Source of the DNA: Aristolochia californica
Lineage: Eukaryota > Streptophyta > Magnoliopsida > Piperales > Aristolochiaceae
Assembly: GCA_029961685.1 (NCBI GenBank)
Contig: JARWKL010000016.1
Coordinates: forward strand, 23,059,657 to 23,123,656
Direction: 5' to 3'
Length of the DNA: 64,000 nucleotides
Shown: positions 25,001 through 37,900 of the stretch, one piece after another
Layout: each line of letters opens with the position of its first letter
How positions within the stretch are numbered: the first letter of the stretch is position 1
Notes under the pieces: generated by a model
Databases searched by the model: none
The model's input: only the letters and a program-made list of their open reading frames with translations
What the model was told of the DNA's origin: nothing
Translations under genes and position numbers: made by a program

Positions 25001-26381
25001 ATCGATGGAGGAAACCCATGGAAATAGAGGGAACCATCAATGGAAACCTCATCCTAACCGGAGGATGCCTAGAAGCACTCAAGCCTTTAGGCCTATGGAT
25101 AAGTTTCATGGAAGTGAGTCTGTTGTGTGGGCACCTGTGAAGTCGACAAGTAAGCAGGAGACATCTGAGGAAGCCAATTTGGTGGAAAGTCATAAACAGT
25201 TCTCAGGGATTAGTGCTGACGGAGTTTCCAATAATTTAAAGAGCAGGAGGGCAGACATGGAGAGATATGTCCCAAATCCTGTTGCAAAGGAACTCACTCA
25301 GCAAAGCAACTTCCAACAACCTCCTCAGTCAGTCATTTTTCCACAGGCCAAATCTGATGAGACAGCTAAGAGTGGTGGGTCAGATGTCTCAGGGAGAGTA
25401 CATACTACTGAAACTAAGAATGGGGAGAGCAAGAATAATAAGCATGCCAAGGCACACACATCGTGGCGGCAAAGGAGCTTGATTGATTCCTCTGTGACTG
25501 TGCAGAATTCCCATGATGGATCTGCTTCCTCTACTGACATGGTCAAGCCAATTCAGAAGTTCAATGATCAAACCCGTCCATTAAAATCAGATGGCTATTC
25601 ACCAAAGGAGCAGGGACAATCTGATAATTGGAATGCTGGAAAAACTACATCAGCTGAACCAGTCACCATACATGGTGTGAAGGACCATGGAACACCCAAC
25701 AGAGGAAAGCAGCAGCAATCTAAATGGAATCAGGGTGGTGCTGGACATTTTCAAAGCACATCTAGGGATGCCAACAAGGCTTCAGATAGTGTAGTGGCAA
25801 ATAAAAGCAGTTCACAGACTACATTTGAATTAAGTGAATCTGATGAAAAAGATTTTTTGAGATCTGACAACCAGGTCATTGGGGAACGTGGCTTGTCCCA
25901 TTGGCAACCCAAAGCACAAACTACTCATCAGAGCCGACAGGGAACTCAAGCCAATGAAGGTCAAAAGATTGTTGACCAAGTTGTTAGAACTGTTGAGAAG
26001 GATAATGGCCCTCAGAGTCAGTCTCATCATCCTACTAAACCAGATGTTAGAAGACCCACTGCTACTGAGATTGCAGGTTCACAGTTTGAAAAAGAGAGAA
26101 AAGGGAAGGTTACCGATTCATTCAAGGAAGATGTGATCAATTTTGTTCAGCTGGGTCCTGAGAATGCAGATCTTCATAATGAGCTGCCACAGGTTTCTTC
26201 AGGGACACGCAGACATGGGCTGCATCATGGCCACTTTAACAGAGGGCATAATGGTGCACCATATGAGGGTGGGGGTCGTGGGAGCCCTTGGCGTGAAAGC
26301 GACAGGCATCGGATACCTTCACAAGGAGATCGGAGGAAGCACAACAGTTTACACTATGAGTACCTACCACAAGGCAAATGA
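19037..26381 (+). CDS. MOS1: MOS1-like protein (MODIFIER OF SNC1, BAT2-domain), 8 coding exons
   Basis: Coding exons: 19037-19065, 19524-19604, 19691-19735, 19845-20223, 20372-20468, 21911-21988, 22095-23737, 24162-26381. All introns are GT-AG, and the total is 4572 bp (1523 residues plus stop). The N-terminus (MASSMLGERRWVSARRGG, then VAVPKPVNLPSQRLEN and LDPNVEIVPKGTLSWGS) is the BAT2-type domain of plant MOS1. A Ser-rich tract follows (about 55-150). Then come a Pro/Gly/Tyr-rich segment in exon 7 (about 255-410), a charged coiled coil opening exon 8 (QRAKQLQKEEEERTREQKAK), and a basic His/Arg/Gly-rich end. In Arabidopsis, MOS1 modulates expression of the immune receptor gene SNC1 and is linked to cell-cycle control; the role here is by homology. 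The frame stops at 26379-26381, but family-like sequence (SRYTEHGQNYSRRGGHF) continues in the +1 frame to 26559. This points to a one-base frameshift or an assembly error. Confidence 0.92.
19235..19254. repeat. (AC)n microsatellite
   Basis: Uninterrupted AC dinucleotides in the first coding intron of the MOS1-like gene. Confidence 0.9.
20868..21300. mobile_element. Possible degenerate hAT MITE in a MOS1 intron
   Basis: Starts with AGGGGTGTCAATTTTATCCG, a common plant hAT MITE end, and has repeated ACCC/GGGT and CGGAAC motifs. The expected opposite end is not clear, so it may be truncated. The rest of this 1.44-kb intron (20469-21910) is AT-rich and non-coding. Confidence 0.4.
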
Positions 26382-26585
26382 TTCAATTCATCATATTTCA
26401 GCTGCATCAGATGAGTCTGTGGAAGAAAAAGCTAGTCATTTGGGCTCAAGATACACTGAGCATGGTCAAAATTATTCCAGGCGTGGAGGTCACTTTCCTG
26501 GCCGGAATAGGAATGGGTCTTCAGCTGGATTACCTTCTTGCTATGGCTCTGGAGAATGAAGAACGTGAGTTTGTGAATCTCGTGT

Positions 26586-26591
26586 AATAAA
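26586..26591 (+). terminator. Candidate polyadenylation signal of MOS1
   Basis: AATAAA lies 27 bp after the end of the +1-frame C-terminal extension. It is the first such motif after the coding region. No transcript evidence is available. Confidence 0.35.
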
Positions 26592-29299
26592 CTGTTGTTA
26601 GAAGGCACTGATGTGGCGCAAAAAAGTTCTGCCTGAACGTATGTTCTTAAAATTGCAGAGAAATCTGAAAGAAGTATTAGTTTCTAACTATCATTGTGTT
26701 TACTTATTTCAAGCTAAGGTTGTAAACATGTTCTGATCTAATTTGCGTGTTCTGATCATTAGGCATTTTGAGTTTGGGTTTTCAGATTGACTGTGGAGGC
26801 GTGCATGAAGAAGGGTCTGAGGTATGCCAGTGCGTCTTGACTCCAAATTTTACAATGTGTTTTTTCCCCTAAAACTGTTTGTGTTTTGAATCCGTGGGTG
26901 GCTTCTAATTCAGAAAAGTTGGTGTCCTCTTAATTCACCATGTGTTTCTATAGGAACTGGTGAAAGTCTCAAAGTAGAGTGATCTTGTTCTCACATTTGT
27001 CAAGAATGTATTTTGCCAGTTCTTTTACTAATCCTCCAAACAGAGACTGAAATGCAATTTGCGGCCACAATTTAGGGGCACATTATCTGGTAAAAACATC
27101 GGAGAAGAAGAGAGTCAATGTTATGTGGTATTATTGTACAAAAATATCTTTTTAGAACCAGGGGCACTCAATAGCTGTTTTGATCTCAGCTGCAGTCTTC
27201 TGGTAAAGTATGCAATCTTCTGCTCCTATGGTTGGGAAAAATAATTCAATTTTGGCCGACCAAGTAAAATGATTTCCAATGGGTCTGCCAATATGGAAGC
27301 CTAAGTGCTGATTTCACGAGAAACTTGCTCAATGGCACTTTTTCAAAGCGTAATTCAGGCGTTCACGGTTATTGGCGATAAAAGGGGAAGTTTGGTAGAG
27401 ATAAAGGACACAGAAAGGAAGGGGGGAACCATTAAGGGTGTGAGTAGATCAAAGATTGTGATGCGTCGATGGCAGATAGGTGGAACAAAAACATGGGAAA
27501 GAAGATAGTGAGTGGAGATTTGTGAGCACCCGAAAGGGGTAGGCACCTGGGGAAGGAAAGATATTATAATATGGTTGTACTAAGCGAAAAGTGGAGGGGA
27601 AGCTTAGCATATAAAAGACGATGGCATGGTATGTTGTGTGAAAATTGACATCGATATGGTCCAGTGATTACGGAATGGAAGAGTAGGCATTCTTTTCTTC
27701 TTTGAAAAGCAATAATTTTGCACGAACACTTCTCTGCTTAAAAAGAAAATCCAGATATTATTTTTTAAGAATAAATGCAACCATTAAACTCTTAAGGTTA
27801 TGGTGCTCTTGGTAAGGAGGTACGCTTCCTAATTATAGGTTTTGAACAGAGTTGAGAAATGACAGAAAATTTTTATTCCCAATGTTTTTATGTCGAATGT
27901 GTTAGCTGGGATGTAGGGAACATGATAGTTGATATAGTTATGTACCAAGTTTAATATTTTTATATCTTGTTAGGATGTTCATTCAATATGATATTGATAT
28001 GTAATCTGTATTCAAATATTATATCAGATTTTATTGTCTCGATATGTCATTCTATATTGTTTTTGGCATCTGTCGTGTCACCAAGTTTACTAGGTAAGGG
28101 TTGTAAGATTTTCTCGTTTAGACTTTATATTATAAAAATTCGACTTGAATTGGTCTTATTTGGGTGACTTGAGTGCATATCCTGTCTCAAGAGTTAATTG
28201 AATTGGTCAAAATCAATCATCTTGATTGAGTATATTCAAATTTAAGGTCTACCAACACGAGTTTGAGAGGCAAAAACTAATAAAAATACTTTCTTCAAAT
28301 TTAATGTAATGTAAAATGATAGTGTAAAAAGCAGAGATGAGTTAATGCAAAACCTCGGTTCTTCAATTTGTGGCTTTTTTTATAGTATAAGAACAGTAGA
28401 TGATCATTCCAAGTGAATTCCTTTTTTCTCATTTTTCTTTCTCCGTTCCCTTTCTTCTGACCTGCAACAGAGATCTATATAATTCTTCGCAGCAGGAGAT
28501 AATAGGGCCTGTCTGCCCTTTCTATGAGGTTTAACGGTACCTCAGAGGGTCTGTTCTGCCTGCCTACTGCCTGTAATAGCTTCAAGTGCCTTTTTAGTGC
28601 CTGCCCAGGAAAGGTTATTTAATTTTCATCCCCTTCTTGATGCAGGTAGACTATTCCTAAACATTTTGCAGTCTCAACCCAATTACATGATTAAGCCCAC
28701 TATCATTTACCTGGAAAAAATGTGCCTATCCTCTAACGAAGGGGTTTAGGATATCTATGAAGCTGACTTAATTATCTGCTGAATTATTTCTTCTCCATTT
28801 CCAGGAAGCTGCATCTGATGGTGACAAGGTACATCTAAGCACTAATAGACAAATTTGACACTTACGATATAAAAAAGTAACAGTTGATTTCTGCTTTATT
28901 GATATGATAATTTCTTCTCACATGATATTACGTCTTCAAGGGGGACAGCTTGTAAGTATGTTGATTTTATAGGATTCATTTTCTCATATTTAAAATTAAT
29001 CACAAGTGGAAATACATCAAACAACTGTATTTGGAATAAGAAGAGTACAGAAGTTGTACGTGCAAATTATATTTAAAAATATTTCATATTCAAATATGAC
29101 TGGGTCAATGTCATAATTTCTGTTGTTTCTAAATTATAAATGTACAATCCAATATCACAAGACCAACTTCAATCGGTTACAAATTTCGGAGTTCGTACTT
29201 GAGAATATGAAAGAACCTCAGCGAAATGACAATTAGACCTTTCTATGAAGGCCTTAGATCAACTAATCTTTTCTTGGAGTAGCCCAAAAGAAACTGCAA
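26592..29299. other. Spacer between the convergent MOS1 and DUS genes
   Basis: AT-rich DNA with no recognisable protein or RNA gene. Two tiny exon-like segments with good splice borders are present (26786-26821 and 28805-28828; see findings). The open frames around 27059-27508 have no domain I recognise. Confidence 0.5.
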
Positions 29300-31886
29300 T
29301 CATGCGCTGCCACACGTCACAACTCCATCTGAACGGAACCTATTTGTCGAAATACTCTTGTAGAGCGGAACCTTAGTCCCCTGTTTTCTGAGACGCTTCA
29401 CCATGTCATATAGCCACTCAAATGTGAGTTTTGACTGCGCGTTAAGCTCCTGTCTCACTTGAGGGCACATCCTAAACCAATCACCCAACATTTTATGCAC
29501 ATGGGAACGAACCATTCTCCATGGAACTGGATACTTCTGGCACATTTTCAAATATCCCTCGAGCAAATCTGCCTGATCCAACTCACTGGCGACATTGTTT
29601 CCTTCGTTACTCCACCTAGCAGTAGAGTAACCTGCAAAGAGAGCTGGGTTCTCAAGAAGAGACTCAGCTGAGAGGACCCCTTCAACACCTGTCTCTTCCA
29701 GACAGCTATAAACATCATCAATTTGACGTATATTTCCATTAGCAAGAACGGGAATACGAACAGCATTTCTAACATTTCGTATAACCCTCCAATCCGCACG
29801 GAATTTTTTCCCATCTTTTTCATCTCTAGTTCGGCCATGGACAGCCAACAGGGAGCAACCAGCATCCTCCAGCATCTTAGCATATGAAATTGTATCTTGT
29901 AAATTAGGGAAAATTCGAATTTTGCACGAGACAGGCACATGAAGGTTCAAGGCCAGTTTCTCCACAAGGGATTTTACAAGGGGTAGATTGTCCATCAGAA
30001 AAGCTCCATAGTTCCCCCGCCGGGCAATTCGTTGTGGGCACCTAAGCAACAAAACATGTTAAGCATACAGAATGGCTTTTATTTCTTTTAATCAATGTAG
30101 ATGGATTGAATGCTAAGCTGAACAAGATCAAACTAGCATGAGAAATCAGCGCTCAAAAGGAAGTAAATCTATGGTATCTCGAATGAGAGGTTCAAATGGG
30201 ACAAAACAGATTCTTCGCATTCACAACATCAAGACACATGAGTAACCAGTCAAAAAAGTTGCAACACAAAATGAACGATAGCTGGTGGAAACCCGTTCTT
30301 CCAACAACTAGAATATAGAACCTTCCAGCAAAGAACTAATGAAACAATAACATAGATCTCCTCAGCCATTATGGTGCCCCAATGCCCTACGTGATGCTAA
30401 TTTGAGATGCTCAAGATAAATATCTTTGTCAATGTTGATCACCAATGAACTACACCTTTGTGAGACTTGAACCCAAAACCTGACACTAGAAACCCACCAC
30501 ACCATTGATGGCACTACCTGCACTTAAAACTATTGTTCCAACTATTGTTCCAACTATTGAAAAAACAAACCTGGAACATACTTGTTTCCCAATCTTAATG
30601 AGCTAAAAGAAGCAATACACCAATAATCCATCATCAATGAGAAAGATGCGTCCTGTAAATAATTCTTTAGAAAATATTTTTTTTTTTGTTATATCCCGTT
30701 TAGGAAGAAGGTCACATCTTCAGAAATATAAACAGGTTAAGAGAATAAAATTAGGAAGTGCTTCTCTGCAGACATAAAATCTGTCTCATAAATTTCATAT
30801 CCATTTGGTATTTGCATCCCCCTTTGAGAGCCACTTGAAACGAGCACGCTGCTTCTAGTGCATGAGATCTCTGTGGGCAAAGGTTTGCAGCTGCCCTTAG
30901 AAGGCATATCTCTGAGCCGCTTCAGTAGATGAGAGGCTTCTAGACTCCGCCTCTGAGTCTAAGGAAGCCATCTGGGCAAGGGCAAAGACTCTCTCAGCCA
31001 AGAGGGAGGACTTTCTCTAAGAGACTCAGGAGCACAACAGGGGCTTCAGCATCTTAAGCTTCACCGGGAGGGACCAGCCGCACGGGCCAATAGCAACTAT
31101 CCTCTGCCAGAAAGACTAGATAGAAGAATCAAAAGTAGGATCCTTAATCCATGCATTGTTGAATCTGAACGGTGGGGGGCCCCAACTGCCCAAGTGTGTA
31201 TCCACCATGATCAAACAGTAATATGATACTACACGACTAAGAACTTTACCGGTAGCATTGTTGTAGAGCCAAAGCCAGTCCACATTGGCTAAGAACCAGT
31301 CGAGCTTTGACATGACGAGGGGTTGTCTTCCGTTGGACCAAGTGAAAGTCTTTCCGGATAGAGCAATCTCATCCAGGTCCCAGCAACCGATGAAGTCCAC
31401 AAAGAGCCTCATGGAGGTAGTGATCCTCTGAGACGGCGGAGACTACTCATAGCAAAAGCGAGTTACATTGAAGTCCCCCGCCAACAACAAGGGAACATGC
31501 CATTTCTGAAAAACCAGAAAAAGGTCATCCAAGAAGAGGTCTCTCAGAAAAAGGTCATCCAAGAAGAGGTCTCTCATTGTGCCTGGTTGGCCTGTAGACT
31601 CCCACAAGACACCAAAAATTCCCCGAGCCTTTATCCCTCAGCTTGACTCCAAGGGAGTAGATGCCCCTGCAGCTATCCAGCACCTCAATACTATTAGTGT
31701 CCCACACAAGGAGGATGCCACCAGCCGAGCCAACAGAAGCCCAACCGGGCTCCTTTAGGGGGGTTGAATTTGATGGAGGGGAGGCCTCAAAGGGGGATGA
31801 GGTTATTTCCAGAGTTAAGGTGGTGTGGATGGCAATTGGAGGCTGACATAAGATTCAGCAGGAATATATATATATTTTGTGTGTGT

Positions 31887-31917
<31 letters not shown>

Positions 31918-34900
31918 GGGGGTGGATTTTATCTCGGGGGCTGTTTGAGGGGGATCAAATCTCCAGGGGAGGGGTAGAGACCTCAAGGCTCAACTGTGGT
32001 GGGAGAGGCATTTATATCAATTCGGATCCAGAACCAGGCATTATCACCCATGATACATCTGAAATGCTGACCTTCGAATGGGCGAAAAGAATTAATGAGG
32101 ATCCGGGCCTCATCAAGACGGTGCCAGTGCTCGATGAGTGGGTCCAGGGCAATGATGGACCCAAACTCAGAGATGATTCTCAAGAGCTCTACTGGAAGGC
32201 CAGTAATGGTAATCCATTGACCGTACTGGCTGGAAGGCGTCAAGGGAAGTCATTCCAAGATCTCGGTGATGCCCAAGGGGGTGTGGGGTGTGGGGTGTGA
32301 GAGCAAGAACTGCAGATGACTCCTATAAGGTTCCAAAGTGAACAAGCCATGTTTGAGTGCTGAGGTAGGAGATTTTGGGTGTGTATGGAAGGTGGAGTTC
32401 GTCCATCAATCATTGAAGGATGCTGGATTTGACGATGTCGGGGATTGTGCAAATGACGATGGATCGCGCCAAGATTTGTCGTTCATCACGAAGAAGGTTT
32501 GGGGGGATTTGGATGTTTTCAGAGGGTTCAGCAGGAAGGGGGAGTGCTGAAATGGGAATGGGGGGTGATTCAGGATATTTCAAGGGACAAGGGGTGTCGT
32601 CGAGTGGGGATTTGGTGGCGGCGAGGCTCAAGGAGACGTAGGAAGGTCTATCTACATCACCGGGGGGGCTGGTTATCTCGCCGAAGACAGAGCCGGAGAG
32701 AGGCTCCGGAGAGCCAAAACCCGTGTTTGTGGTCTTGGGGATGAAGAGTTTTGCCAAAATGGAAGTTCCCCTACGGTGAGTTATCCGACATTCCCGACGA
32801 CCACGGAATGTGATAACTGAGAAGAAGAAAGTCGAATCTCTCGACTAGAGGTCGCGAGATTTCTCAGTCGCACTGGTCACAAGGAGAAATTGTTGGATGA
32901 AGCTTGAAATTGCAATGGTTGGCACACAAATGAACGAAAGCTTGGAGCCATTTGTAGAAGAGATGCAGATGACCGGACCGGAGTTCCGGTTGACTCTTTC
33001 TATCGTAACTTTGCTCTTCCCATAGCAGAAACGAAAAAAGGTTCGTCTCTTTCTTCTGCAGGGAAATAGTTGTCCAACTTATGTTGTGACCTTCCATCGG
33101 AACCTTGGAAGCTCACCGGAGTGGTGGTCAGAGGTTTTCAATCTTCTGTGTGAGCTTCGTCCTCTTCTGGAAGAGAAAGCTCTTCTAGTTTTGTGGGAGA
33201 GAGCCACTTCGCGAAGTTGGCCGGCATCGGAGATGTTGACGACGGGGCTGCAGGAGCTGCGATGTCTGACAGGGTGGGTCCAGGCACCGGCCATGGGTTC
33301 AATGACCGAGGGGGTCACTCTCTTTCTCTCTTAGGTTCTCTCCTGTACGCTCGGACGCACAGAGACTCATTTCAAAGAAAAAACATTCAAGACAGCAATC
33401 TTGCAATTAAATTATATTTTGAAGAAATTTCAATGAGTCTACTTTCCAGACAAGAAGCAACTTTTGAATCCTATCTATCTATAAGGTGAAAGACATTGTA
33501 AGAAGCAAACATCACACTTAAAACATGTCGTGAGCTGCAGAAAATAAATAATTGTATGAGAACTGGAGGCAACTAGACCACTTGAAGATTTCTAACAAAT
33601 GGGTGTGACTCGTCTCGGAGGACTGAGCGCGTTGAGCCCACAATGGACCCGGCACTTCTCATCTCATGACGTCGTCGCCTCCTCTACCCCACTTCCTCGT
33701 GTGGGACATGCCTCAGCAAACAACGATGATCAAACGTGACCGAAGCAGCAGTAGCAACAAGGAGACCAGATCAAAGCCGAAGACCAACCAAGCTAGGAAG
33801 AAACCGACCCGAGTTGGCCAACTGTTGTCAGCCGCACCTCAAGAAGAAGAATCAGGTTAGAAGATTCTCCTGTCTACAACTTCAGAAATGGAAAATCCTT
33901 TGTCTCACTAATGCGATCACAAGAGAGAAATGAGGAAGCCATCCGCATTCTCTCCCGCTCTGGGATGAAGAAATCCTTCGTCTCTCTACCAGTCTGAGCC
34001 GCTGAAGCCTTCATCACCATTCTCGACAAGGTTCTGGCCGGTCGAACCTTTGGGCGATCGCATCTCACTGGGGATCTAGAGTTTCATCTCCACACCCAAT
34101 ACCACTACATTATTCAGGAGTGTTCCATCACGCAACAGCGAGGAACAACAAGGATGGGTATGATTTTTCCACCACAAAGCTCAAACTCTAGATTCGGCTG
34201 GAAAAAAATCCTCTCAACCCTCAAGCAAATCCTAGAAAAAACCCATCCACCAAATACCACCACAGCCTCCTTCGCCACCACCCTTCAGAAAAAAGCCATA
34301 TGCCCCCGAGGGAGCCAATCAGCTTTCCACAGCTGCAGTAATCTATGCCCGCCCCGCCTGCAACTCAGGCAAACAACTTGGAGATTGGATAAGTAGCAAA
34401 GCCCCAAAGCTCCAAATCCGGGCAATCACCCATATCCGGGATAGGTAGTGGCTCTTAGACTTCAAAAAGGCCAAAGATCATCAACAACTCCAGAACATCC
34501 AAAAAGAAATGGGTTCCCCAATATCGCGAATGGAGAACTGGGCACCTTCCCTCATGAATTCCCTAACGAGGCAATGGGTGGTAACTCGAGGCATCCCCGC
34601 AGAACTCCGGTGTCGTCATACCTTTGATTGCCTTGTCGGCGTCTTCGAAGAGCTTATTTGGGCAGAGGATCGACCGGCCCACCTCCACTGGGGGGGGTTA
34701 GTGCCCCAAAGTGGATTCTTGAAGATCAAGTCATGTCCAACATGAAGATCAGGTAAGAATTTGTGTTAGTGTTGACGACTTCATGTGCACTGGAAAACAG
34801 TTTCCAGTGTTAGTGCCCCAACATGAGAAAAACATAAAAAACAAGAGAATTTCTAAACCTTTACAGTGCACTTAATTACAACATAATCCTTAAACCCCAA

Positions 34901-37900
34901 ATTAGGTAAAACAACCATTATTACTACATGATTAAGTTATTGAATGTATAATTAAATATACTAATATATTTATTAATTGAATTAGATATTTTATTGTACA
35001 TTAATATGGTAATTACATGAGCCAATGAAATACGTATATGATTAATTACAAATAATAAATAAATAACATTATAAATAAAAAACAAAAGTAATACATTAAG
35101 TTATTAATTTATTAATAACATATGATATATTTTAACCTAAAAATGAATAATTTAAGAGAAAAAATTGATCTAATCATAACTTTAACACACTATATATTTG
35201 TACATAATATATTTTATGTATTATTAATTAATAATATATTATCACAAAATTTAAAACCATTGGTTTAATTAACTATAACAATCGGATAATTATGCCAAAA
35301 TAATTTATCAAATATTTATTTTAACAATATTTTAATTATAACTATTAAATCACTATTTTAATATAGTAATTGTAAAATAAAAATAATTATTTTATAAATA
35401 AAAATTATAAATTAATAATTTTTATGAAGATAGTTTAATTTTTCCTAACTTAGGAAAAATTAAACATCTTCGTCTTCCTCAGCAGCGAGCCAGCGGGGCG
35501 ATGGCGACGGGGACGGCTAGGCAAAGGCAACGGCCAGCGACGGCGGCGGGCAATGCCGACAGAGGCGGCGCTCCGACGGTACGCCGAGAGGGAGAAGAGA
35601 GGGAGGCCGAGAAGCTCTGTAAATGCTCAACCTCCCGTGCTCTGCGGGAATGAGAGAGGGCTGTGGAAATGAGAGAGTGAGCAGAGAATGAGAGAGGGCT
35701 GCGGGAATGGAGACGAGAGAGGGCTGCGGAGACGAGAGAGGGCTGCGGAGACGAGAGAGGGCTGCGGGAACGGAGACGAGAGAGGGCTGCGGGAATGAGA
35801 GAGGGCTGCGGGAACGGAGACGAGAGAGGGCTGTGGGAATGAGAGAGTGCTGCGGGAAAGGAGACGAGAGATGGAGTAGAGAAAGAGAGAGGGTTGCGGG
35901 AATGCAATGGCAGAGAGGGTGTGCGGCAGAGAGAGCCCCGAGAGACAGCCCCGCGCGAGAGTCATGTAGATGATTCTCAAAATCGGGCGGAAAGCACTTT
36001 CCGCCCGTTACTCTTGAGACATGAACTCTTGATTCATGTATATTCATGTACATGACATGAATTTGGGCGCTCCCTAACGACATCAGGACATGACCTGCGT
36101 AATGTGCATGAAGATCATGTCCTGAGTCATGTGCACTAACCCCCCCTGAGAGAGATTCCTCCTCCGGCCGAACTCTCTGATAAGTGGTACTCATCACATA
36201 AAAATTACTTCCAGCGAATTTTCCTTTTAGGTGATACAGGAAATCGGAATCATAGATGTTCTCTCCATGGCCATCGACTCGCAAGGTCCCTAACCAAGTC
36301 CGAAACAGCCCGACTTGGCTCGGACTTGAGCTAAGTTAACACAGGAACGCCCGTTTCTAACTGAGCCCACCCGGACAGCAGTCCCGAGTCGAAGTTCCAA
36401 ATTCAAAATTCAAAATGACCTCAAATCTCCCATCCAGTTCGTCCCATCTGTCCCCTCCCTTACTCTAACAGCCCACTCACTTGTTCTAACCATCCCCTCA
36501 TCTGCCATGACAGTCACCTCGACTGCTCCCCACCCTCCCTAGATCAAACCAACCATCCCTGCTTCGCCACCTGTCAGTTGGGCAGAAAATCGCCCCCCTC
36601 CCCCCCTTAACTACCGCATCCTTCTCCCCTTCAACTACCGAACTCCTCCCCCTTCGATTACCACGCCCTCCCCCTTACAATTACCTCCCCCTTCGACTAC
36701 CGTGCCCCTCCCCCCTTCGATCACCGCGCCCCTCCCCCTTCGATTACTGCACTCCTCCCCCCTTCGAGTATTGTGGCCGCCCCTCTGGAAAACATCATCA
36801 TTCCACCTCCGAACCCTCCCGTCAACAAATCTAACCCCTTAAAATACGCACCTCCTTTCTCAAAAACTATACAAATCACCCTCAAACAAATCCCTCTAGA
36901 CCTCTTCCATCTATCACCGCCACCCTGCCAGTTGGTCACCTCGAAAAACCACCCATCACCATCAACCTAAACCTTCTAGACTCTTCAAATTTGTCATCGT
37001 CAATTTTAGGATGGGAGAATGCCTCAACTTCCCCACCCCCGACTACTTTGATGAGATTTTCTGCAGATATTCTGGACTTAACCCCTTGCCGTATTCTTCC
37101 CCCACTTTCTACCACACCGAGCCACCTAAAACCCGGTTACCTAGAAAATCCCTACAGTATCAACGCATGGCAATCTCCCAACCTTCCACCTTTCCCCTCA
37201 AATGGTAGATTTTCCACTGCCATCAGTGGACCTCAAGCTGATAACTTGTCAGAATCTGACGAATTGCTCTCTGATTCTCGAGGACCAATTCTAGAGAACT
37301 TGAGAATCCGGACCCCCCTCCCCAAATCCAAAATTCATTGAGTGGCACAATTACTCCACCTAGTCAAATAACCGATTGCCTTTGTGTTTAAATAAACACT
37401 TCACTCCCATTCTTTGACCAACACCTCTGGCAATAATGAAGCCCAAATCCAATACCCCGATGGAGACCTCCAATGCGGAATCCTCAAACAAACCTTCCAC
37501 CACCCCCTTTGAATTCACTTACTCTCGACGCCGAAAGAAGAACAAGGATAAAGACACTGCCCTAGCTGAATCCTGCACATCCAAGAACCACCCTTCCATT
37601 CCCTCCCCTCCTAGGCCTGATTATCTTGAAGGGCTCCCACTGCTCTCTCACAGAGAATGTGCTGATAATTTCATCAGGCACACATACTCCGCGCATGAGT
37701 TTGAGGAGAAGAAGAAGTTAGCCTGAGACTTCTGCAAATACTACCATGGCACCCTCTTCTACTCAAAGGAGGATCTTACCCCCGCCCTCCACTATGATAG
37801 TTCTTTCGTGGAACGTCAGGGGAATCGGCTAGCGCTCCAAGTGTGCAGTGATCAAGGCAACACTTTTTGAATGTAAACCAAACATTGTAATTTTGCAAGA

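Noticed and set aside
27790..27850. A third tRNA-like SINE (GGTGCTCTTGGTAAGG followed by GGTTTTGAAC)
   Set aside because: The box B match is poor and no element ends are visible.
35479..35973. Long open frames on both strands in TIR copy B (Ser/Pro-rich and Arg/Gly-rich)
   Set aside because: They follow from a GA-rich minisatellite with a period often divisible by three; no domain and no start context.
36147..36284. Minus-strand peptide containing [15 protein letters not shown] next to TIR copy B, looking like another captured gene
   Set aside because: The plus strand of the same bases continues the LINE-7 ORF1 ([19 protein letters not shown]), so the minus frame is a shadow.
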